This document shows positions 1 to 10,700 of a DNA stretch of 64,000 nt, piece after piece. Where the stretch lies: NCBI RefSeq assembly GCF_003999995.1, contig NZ_RJAD01000001.1, positions 1,426,001 through 1,490,000 on the forward strand, in the 5' to 3' direction. The DNA comes from Microbacterium sulfonylureivorans. Lineage in GTDB: Bacteria > Actinomycetota > Actinomycetes > Actinomycetales > Microbacteriaceae. The notes below the pieces were generated by a model that did no database searches, was not told the origin of the DNA, and saw only the letters and a list, made by a program, of their open reading frames with translations. How positions within the stretch are numbered: the first letter of the stretch is position 1; each line of letters begins with the position of its first letter. The position numbers and the translations under genes were made by a program.

Positions 1-1591
1 CACCGCGGAGCGGGAGGCTTCCGGGCGTCTGATAGCCGATGTTGCCGTCGACGTCTGCGTAGATGAGGTTCTGCGCCGGCACGGCGAACAGCTGTGCGGC
101 GCCTCGGAAGTCGTCGAAGTCCTGCGCGCGGTTGAGGGCGAAGATCGCCGACGGCGTCGACGCCGGCGAGAGCGCCGTCCACTGCAGGCTCACCGCGTAC
201 TGGCCGGTGGGGGCGTCCGCGGACTGCTCGACGAAACCGCCGGTGCCGGTGTACGGGGCATCGGCGATGGCCGTGTAGTCGTCGGTGAGGCCGGAGATGA
301 TCGGCCCGTGGCCCGTCGAACGGATGACGAGTTCCTCGTCGGCACCGCCGGCGACCTTCAGCGTCTCCGTCCGGACGTCGAGCGGCACCAGCTCGCCGTC
401 GCGCCAGTAGCTGTCGCCCTCGACCTTCTCGAGGTAGAGGTCGGTCACGTCGGTGGTCAGGTTGGTGAAGCCCCACGCGATGCGGGCGTTGTGGCCGATG
501 ATGACTCCGGGAACGCCCGAGAAGCCGAATCCGGCGACGTCGAACGCGCAGTCCTCCGAGACGACGCGGCACTTCAGGTTCACCTGATGCCACACGCTCG
601 GCAGCGAGGCGCCCAGGTGCGGGTCGTTGGCCAGCAGCGGCTTCCCGCTGTCGGTGAGGTGTCCCGAGACCACCCACGAGTTCGAGCCGATGCCCTCGCC
701 CACGCCTCCGACGAGCTCGCTCACGGCCTCGACGACGCCGTCGACCTCGGACCACTCGATCGAGGCGGTGGCGGCATCGGCCTCGCCGTCCTTGGCCACG
801 TCGGCGACGGTGCCGACGGCCGGAACGGACGAGATCGACGGCACGATGACCGGATTCCGGTCGAACGGGTACGCGGGGTAGAGCTCCCGCATCTGGTCGG
901 CGGTGAAGTGGGGCGCGATGACGGCGCGCTCCGTCTCCTCCTCGATGTTGGAGCGGAGGTCCCATGCCATCGCCTTGAGCCACGCGACCGAGTCGGCGGG
1001 CGTCCACGGCTCGATCTCGTAACCGTCGTTCTGGAGGCCCAGCACCGCGTACTCGAACGAGACGTCGGCACCCTGGTGCTCGGCGAGATACGCGTTCACC
1101 CCGTCGGCGTAGGACTCGTAGTAGGCGCGAGTGGTGTCGTCGAGCGCCGCGACCTCCCGCTCGGCGATCTCGCGCCAGCCGAGTGTGCGGAGGAACCGGT
1201 CGGTCGGGAGCTGTGACTCGCCGAACAGCTCCGACAGGCGACCGCTGGTCACGTGGCGACGGAAGTCCATCTCCCAGAAGCGGTCCTGCGCGTGGACGTA
1301 GCCCTGGGCGAAGAACAGGTCGTCGGCCGTGCCGGCTGTGATCGTCGGGATGCCGAGCGCGTCGCGCTGCACCGTGACCTCCTCGCCGAGCCCGCCGACG
1401 GCGACCGCACCGTCGACCTGAGGGAACGACCGCTGGATCGTGTACGCGACGAATCCGGTGGCGATGAGGGCGATCACGACGACGCCGGCGGCCACGCTGA
1501 ACAGCGTGATGCCGATCCTGCGCCCTAGGGAGCGTCGCGGGGTCTCGGCCGTGTCGACGCTGTCTGCGGGCGCGGTGGAGGGCTTCGACAT
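1..1591 (-). CDS. Penicillin acylase family protein (C-terminal end cut by window edge)
   Basis: N-terminal Ntn-hydrolase of the penicillin/acylhomoserine-lactone acylase family; it hydrolyses amide bonds after self-cleavage into alpha and beta chains. About 530 residues are present, and the C-terminus lies outside the window. ATG at 1591 opens a short polar segment, then a membrane anchor (about residues 24-52), then the family motif region with DGVNAY and EYAVLGL. The beta-chain nucleophile is Ser303 in GSNSWVVSG, the classic autoproteolysis site, so the visible part looks functional. The single N-terminal membrane segment suggests the catalytic part sits outside the cytoplasmic membrane. 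The substrate (beta-lactam, N-acyl homoserine lactone or another amide) cannot be told. The gene stands alone, with a gap of about 200 bp before argG. Confidence 0.9.
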   Translation of the reverse strand, partial: MSKPSTAPADSVDTAETPRRSLGRRIGITLFSVAAGVVVIALIATGFVAYTIQRSFPQVDGAVAVGGLGEEVTVQRDALGIPTITAGTADDLFFAQGYVHAQDRFWEMDFRRHVTSGRLSELFGESQLPTDRFLRTLGWREIAEREVAALDDTTRAYYESYADGVNAYLAEHQGADVSFEYAVLGLQNDGYEIEPWTPADSVAWLKAMAWDLRSNIEEETERAVIAPHFTADQMRELYPAYPFDRNPVIVPSISSVPAVGTVADVAKDGEADAATASIEWSEVDGVVEAVSELVGGVGEGIGSNSWVVSGHLTDSGKPLLANDPHLGASLPSVWHQVNLKCRVVSEDCAFDVAGFGFSGVPGVIIGHNARIAWGFTNLTTDVTDLYLEKVEGDSYWRDGELVPLDVRTETLKVAGGADEELVIRSTGHGPIISGLTDDYTAIADAPYTGTGGFVEQSADAPTGQYAVSLQWTALSPASTPSAIFALNRAQDFDDFRGAAQLFAVPAQNLIYADVDGNIGYQTPGSLPLRG

Positions 1592-1774
1592 TGAAGGTCT
1601 TTCAGATCGGCGAGAGGGCGGAACGCGATGTCATGCGCCGCGGTCCTCGGTGTCGCGCTTTCGGGTCGCGTGCACCGTCTGGCATCGTAACCCGCCCCCG
1701 GTCAGGCGGCGAATCACCTGGGGACGGATGCCGCAGCGGGTGTCTCGTCGCGGCGACCCGCGACCCACGGCACT

Positions 1775-1788
1775 CGGTCCGAAGACCG
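1775..1788 (-). terminator. Short UUCG-loop hairpin after argG
   Basis: A 5-bp stem (CGGTC/GACCG) closes a TTCG tetraloop when read on the minus strand, 5 nt after the argG stop codon. It is short and has no T tract, so it may be only a 3'-end stabiliser. Confidence 0.35.
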
Positions 1789-1793
1789 GGGCG

Positions 1794-3245
<1,452 letters not shown>

Positions 3246-3310
3246 CTGAGGCGGTTGTCAACCCTTTTCCGCTGTGACGGCGTGGAATGGCGCCCGGGCG
3301 GTCGGTGGTC

Positions 3311-3316
3311 CAGAGT
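3311..3316 (+). promoter_or_regulatory. Possible leaderless -10 element for the DUF1254 gene
   Basis: CAGAGT, a weak match to TANNNT, is 6 nt before ATG 3323, and no ribosome binding site is visible. The position supports the start at 3323 over one 12 codons further upstream. Confidence 0.35.
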
Positions 3317-3322
3317 GGAACC

Positions 3323-4561
3323 ATGACGATCCACGTGAACGCCGACAACTTCGCGCGCGCTGAAACCGACCGGATGTTCGCGGACATCCAGCGCGAGGCC
3401 GGCGGCGTGAACACGTTCCGGCACAACCGTGAGCCGGCGTCGATCGACGCGCAGACCGTGATCCGGCTCAACCGGGACACCCTGTACAGCTTCGCGATCG
3501 TCGACCTCTCCGACGGGGCGACGGTGGTGGTGCCGGATGCCGGCGACCGCTACCTCTCCGTGATGATCGTCGATCACGACCACTATGTCCGCGGCGTCAT
3601 CCACGAGGCCGGCGAGCACGACATCGTCGCGCTGGCGCCCGACACCGACTACGTCCTCGTCGCCGCTCGCACCCTGGTCGACCCCGACGATCCCGCCGAC
3701 CTGGCGAACGTCGCCGAGATCCAGGACGCGCTTCGCCTCGACGTCGGATCAGCCGTCGACTTCGTCAGCCCCGAGTACGACCCGGGGTCGCTCGACGCCA
3801 CGCGCAACGCGCTGCTCGCGCTCGCCGCAGGACTGCGCTCGTTCGACCGCACGTTCGGCGCCCGCGACGAGGTCGACCCCGTCCGGCACCTCATCGGCAC
3901 GGCGGCGGGCTGGGGCGGGCTGCCCGTCTCGGAGGCGTCGTATGTCGGCGTCGACCCGCAGCTTCCCGTGGGCTTCTACGACCTGACGATGCACGATGTG
4001 CCGGTCGACGCGTTCTGGTCGGTCTCGGTCTACAACGCGGCCGGATACTTCGAGCCCACCCCCGAGGCCCGCTACACGGTCAACAGCGTCACGGGCGTGC
4101 GCGACGAGGACGGCGCGGTCACCGTGCACTTCACACCTCCGGGCGGCGCGACCGAGCCGAACAGCATCCCGCTCCCCGAGGGCTGGAACTACCTGATCCG
4201 TCTCTACCGGCCGCGTCCGGCATTCGCCGACGGCGAGTGGCACGTGCCCGATCTGGTCCGTCGGCGCGACCGCGAGGCCGAGTTCGCGGCCGCGAACCCG
4301 GCCGAGGCGGAGAGCGGTCCTGAAGACGCGCCGGTCGGGGCCGACGCGGCCGCTGCCTTCGTCGTGTCCGGTGACGGTGCGGCATCCGTCGATCCCGAGG
4401 CGACCTCCCCGGACGCGTCGGAGCCCGTCGACATGCCTTCGGTCGAGCCGTCCGACCTGGCTTCCGACGAACCGTCCGATGCACCCTCCGTCGGGTCGCC
4501 CGAGGCGCCGTCCGGCGACGTGCGATCCGACGCGGACGCCCCGCCCCCCGACGAGGACTGA
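3323..4561 (+). CDS. DUF1254/DUF1214 domain protein
   Basis: A 412-residue protein of the DUF1254 (N-terminal half) plus DUF1214 (about residues 220-310) family. The second domain shows FWSVSVYNAAGYF, the conserved asparagine-containing run, and a closing LPEGWNYLIRLYRPRP segment typical of the family. No catalytic function is established for these domains. No signal peptide is visible, so it is probably cytosolic. The last 90 or so residues form a low-complexity tail of Ser, Pro, Asp, Glu and Ala with repeated PSD/PSV units, likely disordered. This tail is not part of the usual family and may be a recent repeat expansion. It is transcribed divergently from argG with an 89-bp gap. Confidence 0.8.
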   Translation: MTIHVNADNFARAETDRMFADIQREAGGVNTFRHNREPASIDAQTVIRLNRDTLYSFAIVDLSDGATVVVPDAGDRYLSVMIVDHDHYVRGVIHEAGEHDIVALAPDTDYVLVAARTLVDPDDPADLANVAEIQDALRLDVGSAVDFVSPEYDPGSLDATRNALLALAAGLRSFDRTFGARDEVDPVRHLIGTAAGWGGLPVSEASYVGVDPQLPVGFYDLTMHDVPVDAFWSVSVYNAAGYFEPTPEARYTVNSVTGVRDEDGAVTVHFTPPGGATEPNSIPLPEGWNYLIRLYRPRPAFADGEWHVPDLVRRRDREAEFAAANPAEAESGPEDAPVGADAAAAFVVSGDGAASVDPEATSPDASEPVDMPSVEPSDLASDEPSDAPSVGSPEAPSGDVRSDADAPPPDED

Positions 4562-4594
4562 CCCGCTCGGGTGCCCCCACGGTGCACTCCTTGC

Positions 4595-4636
4595 ACACCA
4601 GCAACACTGGTGTCCGGTTGGGTCGGTGGCTAGGCT
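4595..4636 (+). promoter_or_regulatory. Inverted repeat and possible -10 upstream of the surface protein
   Basis: A perfect 7-bp inverted repeat (ACACCAG, 5-nt spacer, CTGGTGT; 4595-4613) precedes a TAGGCT hexamer at 4631-4636. The repeat occupies the -35 position, so it may bind a regulator there; no good -35 is present. The start codon at 4704 lies 67 nt downstream, leaving a leader with GGGGG as ribosome site. Confidence 0.4.
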
Positions 4637-4703
4637 GACCGAACGGCGCACCGCCAGCTGGGTCAACGGGTAGTGCGCACGAGCGACCGCAACGGGGGTT
4701 CTG

Positions 4704-7700
4704 GTGCAGTTCACGGCGCGTCTGAGAGCGGCGGCGTTGGCTGTCGCGGCAATGCTCACCCTCTCGTTGGCCGTCTCGCCGACCGCGTTCGCCGCACCCG
4801 TCCTCCCCGACCCCGCCCCCGGCGATGTGACCGCGGTCGCCTCGCTCACCAAGGATGCGAGTGTCGACGTCATCGCGCCGGGAGAGACGTTCACCTACAC
4901 GCTCACGGTGGGATGCTCGTCGATCACCGATGTCGGCTGCCGCGACGCCGTCCTCACCGACGTGGTGCCGGCGCCGTTCGTGGTCGTCGACGCCGTGGTG
5001 GGCGCGGGTGTGAACACCGCGCTCGAGCCGGCGATCTCGGGAAACACCGTCACCGTCACCTGGGTCACCGACCTCGACGGCGCCTCGGGCGATGAGGTCG
5101 GGATCCTGGATGCCACGACCGGCGTCGTCGAGATCACCGCGCAGCTTCCCGCCGACGCGTCGTACGACGCGAACGGTGTCGAGGTCTTCAACGAGGCGTA
5201 CATCGAGGGCGCGAACTTCGTCGACGTGCCGGCATCCGCCGGCGTGACCCCCGTCATCCCGCTCGACCTGGCCACGACCCCCGCGAAGACGATCGCGCCC
5301 GGCTCGGCGATCGCCACCCCCGGCACCCCGGTCACCGCGACGCTCGGCGGGAGCAACGACTCGAACGCCACCGTCGACACGCTCGTGATCCAGGATCCGG
5401 CCGTCGAGACCGCGTCGCCGAACCCCTTCGAGTACCTCGGCTTCGCCGGCTTCGGCACGGTCGCGCCGCCGGCGGGCACGACGACGACGACATACGAGGT
5501 CTACGTGCCGCCGACGTGGGTGGCGGCGCCCGGCGGGGTGCTCCCTGCGGGCGTCGACGCCGAGGACGTCCGCGGCACGCGGGTCACGTTCGACGGCGAG
5601 ATCCCGGCCGGCGCCACCGCGTCTGTCGAGCTCGACCTCGCCACGACCGACCTCGCCGCCGCGCAGTCGGACGGCACGGTCGTGGAGAACACCGTGTCGT
5701 CCGAGGTGGCGCTCGACGGCGAGAGCGCGACCGCCGACACGAGCGCCGACTTCACGATCCTTGCGAACGACGTCCAGGTCGGCGCGACGAAGTCGTTCGA
5801 CCCGAACCTCGTGGTCGCCGGCGAGCCCAGCACAGTGACGATCGGCGCGACGAACGAGTCCACGATCCCGCTCGAGGAGCTCACGATCCGCGAGCCCGCC
5901 GTCGGCGACTTCCCCGCCGAGTACACGTTCGCGGGCGTCACGAGCCCCGTCGACTACCCCGCCGGGGCGACGTCCGGCACGATCGTCTACCACCTGATCG
6001 GCGGCGGCGAGCAGTCCGAGTCGTTCGTCGACGGGGCCGTGCCTCCTGCGACCGAGGGCGATCCGGCGCTGGTGGCCTGGTTCGAGGTGGTCTTCGAGGG
6101 CACGATCCAGCCCGGCGCCGAGACATCCGTCGTCTTCGACGTCGCGACCGATCCCGACCTCGCAGGGCTTCCCCTCACCGTGACGAACGTGGTCGGCGTG
6201 CAGGGCGAGAACCAGGGCGTCACCGGCGACGCGGATGCCTCGGCCGATCTCTACATCTACGACGAGGTCGTCGAGCCGTACATCGGCAAGCAGGTGCGCC
6301 CGTCGCAGATCCTCGCTGTGCCCGGCCAGATCGTGACGGTGTCGCTGGCGGGCGGTCTCACCGATCGCCCGAACCCGCCGGACACCACGACCGGGTCGAC
6401 CGGCAACGCTCAGGTCATCGTGATCCAGGACCCTCAGGACCCGATCGAGGGCGACGTGTGGTGGAACGCGTTCGACATCACCGCGATCACGCAGACGCCC
6501 GTACCGGCGCAGTCGTCGCTCACGATCGAGTACTACGACACGACCGACGGGCAGTGGAAGGTGCTCACCGCCGGGATCGACGGCCCGCAGATCTACTCCG
6601 CGCCGATCGATCCCACGATCTCGGCCGTGGCCGGAGGCATCCGCTTCACCTACACGTACACGGGCGACGACGGCCTGGGCTTCCCGCCCGGGACGGACCT
6701 GGCCCCGAACTTCACCAGCGAGCTGCGCCCCACCGGCCGCTACACCGGAACACCGCCGTTCTCCGACGACGAGTCGACGTTCGTCCCGAACTGCGCCCAG
6801 TCGTCGGCCGAGGCGATCACCCCGGGTGTGCCCGGCGGGTCGGCCACGATGCCGACCGAGGACTGCCCCGAAGTCGAGCTCATCCCAGCCGATCCCGGCA
6901 ACGCGGACCTCATCGACAAGGCGTTCGGCACGTCGAGCTCGGGCGGACTGAAGTCGGTCATCGCCCGCTCAGGCGACACGATCCCTTCGACGCTGTCGTG
7001 GTCGACCGGCGGCTACTCCGGGCTCGAGACGGTGCAGATCACCGATGTCGCGGCACCATCGGACACGCCGATCGCGGCGAGCATGTACGACGCGTTCAAC
7101 CTCACGCGCGTGCAGGCGATCACCCCGGCCACGGATCCCCTCATCGTGTACGACCAGGTGCTCGAGGTGCTGCTGTGGAACGGGACCGCGTGGGTCGACG
7201 CGACGAACGACCCGTGCCCGGCGGGCTGCGTCGGGCAGTTCCCCGGCGTGAACCTCACCGCCGCGGAGCAGGCGAGCACGACCGGCGTGCGGCTGATCTT
7301 CGCCGAGAGCCCCGATCGCGCCGCTGCTTCGGCGGGCAGCCCCGACGCCCCGCCGGTCGGATCGGGCGTCGCACGGTCGTTCGGCAACACGCGTCCGGTC
7401 ACCCTCGTGTGGCAGGTGCGCGACGAGCGCCGGTCCGACGGCGTGCCCGTGCTGGGCGACGTCGTCTACAACCTCGCCCAGCCGGGGGTGGTCCGCAACA
7501 CCGCGCGCGCCGAGGGCTTCCCCGCCGAAGGCGACCCGATCGGCTCGGATGCCTCGGACGACGTCGTCATCGTGGATGTGCCGATCACGACGACGACCGA
7601 CAAGAACTGGCAGGGCGGGCCCCTCGCGGTGCCGACCGATCCGAGCATCCCGGCCGGCCAGTATCCCTTGAGCCGGATCACGGTGACGACGCGCAACACC

Positions 7701-10700
7701 ACGCCGGCGCGCGTGGATCAGCTCGTGATCAACGACCCCGCGCCCGGTTCGGCGACGAACCGGCGGCAGGACCCGTTCGAGGCGTTCACGTTCAACAACT
7801 TCTCCTCGATCACCGTTCCGGCCGGAACGACCTCATCCAGCGTGCGGCTCTTCTGCCCGAGCGGACAGGCGCCCGCGGACTACACCGTCGCCCAGGCGCT
7901 CGCGCTCGTCCCCGCCGCGCTGCCGTGCGACGTCACGGGCATCCAGGTGACCTTCGACGGCCGGATCGCCGCGAACGGCGCCGGAGTGGTCGCCTTCGAC
8001 GTGCGGCTGCGTCCGTACTGGCGGGGCACCACCGAACGGGTGTCGGTCGCCGACTCGCCGATCTCGAACACGGCCCAGGGCATCGTCGCCGACATCGAGC
8101 CGATCGGCGCCTGCCCGCCGCCGGCGGACTCCCGCTATGCGTGCGACCAGGAGACGGCGCTGATCCAGCTGCAGGAGCCGACCTTCTCGGTCACCGCCGG
8201 CAAGTCGTTCTCTCCGGCGTCTCAGAAGGACGGCGACACCGGTCAGATCACGATGACCCTCACGGGGCAGCCCGGCGGGTCCGCGCGGCCGCGGTTCATG
8301 ACGATCACGGACGAGGACCCGACGTTCTGGAACGCGATGGACTTCGCGGGAATGGCTCCCACGTGGACCCTGCCCGTCCCGGTCGGCCAGGTGCGCGCGT
8401 GCTACCTGTCAGGAGGCGATTTCAGTGCGGCGAACGTCGAGGCCGACAGCGTCGGCGGCACGTGGACGTGCCAGCCGATCACGCCGGGCTCGATGACGAC
8501 CGCGACGGCGACGGCGTTCCTCGACGCCGCGCCGGACGACCTCCACGGCGTGCGCTTCACGTTCGCCCAGGCCAACGACCTCGGGTGGCAGAATCCGTCG
8601 AACCCGGTCGTCAGCGTGCCCGTGCTTCTGGAGCGCCGCACAGACCTCCGCAGCGGCGGTCCGGTGCCGACCACCCGCGCCGACCAGGTCCCGTCTCCCG
8701 GCGAGGAGGACGCGGGCATCTTCTGGAACACGGTCGAGGTCGACGGAGAGTCGGCCAACGTCGGCTCGGGGCCGCTGACCGACAGCGACACCGCCGACGC
8801 CGAGTACCGCTACCTCCATCTCGAGGCGGCGATCACCGTGACGAAGTCGCCGAACGGCGACATCCGGCCCGGCGCCGTCGTGCCGTTCACGCTCACCTTC
8901 ACCAACAGCGGCGAGGCCCCGCTGCACGACCCGCTGTTCGAGGATCGCCTGCCGACGGACGAGGACGGCATCATGCTCGTGCTCGATCCCGATCGCGATC
9001 CGACGGTCTCGCCGTACGCGTTCGCGCTGACCGGCGCCGCACCCGTTCCGCCGAACGGCACCGCGCTGCCCACCGATCCGGATGAGGTCGACGTCGACGT
9101 CCTCGACGACACGATCTTCTTCCGGATGCCCGGGGGCAGCGTCCTCGAGCCGGGTCAGACGTACACGATCACGATCCAGCTCATGCTCCGGCCGGGCCTC
9201 CCCGCCGGGACGCAGGTGCAGAACTGGGCGGTCGTCAGTGTCGACGAGCCGCTGGACGACTGCGTCCCCACCACTGGACCCGACGGCGAGTGCATGGACG
9301 ACGCGATCGTCTCGCCGCTCGCGGTCCCCGCGCTCAGCACGATCAAGTACGTGCGGTCGGATGTCGACCACGGCCAGCCGGGGATCCCCGAGGTGTTCTC
9401 CACCATCGAGGGCTACGAATGCGACGGCACCGCGGTCGCGGGCCGGTTCTACCGCGCGCCCTGCATCCCGGTCACACTCCCCGGCGGCACCGAGACCTGG
9501 CGGTTCCGCGTCGTGAACGCAGGCACCCTGCCCCTCGATCAGGTCGTCTCGATCGACAACCTCCCGACGCCGGGCGACCAGGGCCTCATCGTGCAGCTGC
9601 CCCGCGAGAGCGAGTGGGAGCCGACCTTCGTCGGCGCCGTCGAACTGGTGCCGACGGCCACCACGCCGGCAGGCGCCGTCCTGACCACGTACTACTCGAC
9701 CTCGGCGGTGCCCTGCACGGCCGACCTGAATCCTCTCGGCGCGCCCTGCGGCGCGGGCGCGTGGCTGCCGCTCGACGGCTCCGTCGACCCGGCGCTGGTG
9801 CGCAGCCTGAAGTTCGTCGTGGAGTTCCCCGACGCCGACCCGCTGCAGCCGGCCGAGACCCTCGACATCCAGTTCCAGACCCGCACGACGCCCGAGGCGC
9901 GCGCCGCGTCGGACTTCCCGATCGCGTACAACACGGTCTCGACAGGCGGCTCCGCGATCGGTGCCACCCCGACCGTCGTTCCCGCCACCGAGGGTCGACG
10001 TGTCGGCGTCAGCCACCCGACCGGCCCGATCGAGCTGCAGAAGATCGTCTCAGGCCCCGCCGCCGAGTTCGCGCCGGACGGGTTCCCCGTGCAGCTGACA
10101 TGCGAGAGCGCGGGCGTCGAGGTGCTGTCGCTGCCCGAACTGGTGCTCGTGCCCGGCGCCGATCCCGTCGTCGTCGATCGCCTGCCATGGGGGTCGGAAT
10201 GCACCGCGAGCGAGGGCCAGTACGGCCAGACGTCGACGATCATCGGCACCGCGATCGTGGGCGGACCGGAGGACGAGATCGGCCTCATCTCGGTCGAGAA
10301 CGTGTACGAGGTCTCGGCCCTCACCATTCGCAAGACGGTGGACGGCGGCGGCGAGGACGCCCTCGGCGATCCGGTCGTGTACGGGCCGTTCGCCTTCAGT
10401 GTCAGCTGCACGTTCGACGGCGTCGAGGTGTGGGCGACCGGCTACGACGCCGACAACCCGATGGCGGAATCGCTGACCACCGACGAGACCTGGGCGCTCG
10501 CCGGACTTCCGGTGGGCACGGAGTGCGTCGTCACCGAGGACGACACGCTCGATGCCGTGGCCACCTCGTTCGTGGTGAGCGTCGACGGCGAAGCGCAGGA
10601 GCCCGTGGAGGGAACCGAGGTGACCGTCACGGTCGTCGACGGGGCGAGTGTCGACGTCGAGGCGATCAACGAGTTCACCGCCGGGTCTCTCATCCTGGAG

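Noticed and set aside
1592..1793. A tRNA or small RNA between the acylase and argG
   Set aside because: No clover-leaf pairing or T-loop motif was found.
3256..3261. TTGACA upstream of argG as a -35
   Set aside because: Only 10 bp separate it from TAGACT; a -35 needs about 16-18 bp.
4131..10016. Long open frames antisense to or overlapping the giant surface protein gene (up to 1189 codons)
   Set aside because: High GC makes alternative frames open. The proteins are Arg/Pro/Ala/Gly-rich with no known motifs, and the sense frame has a signal peptide, repeats and LPXTG.
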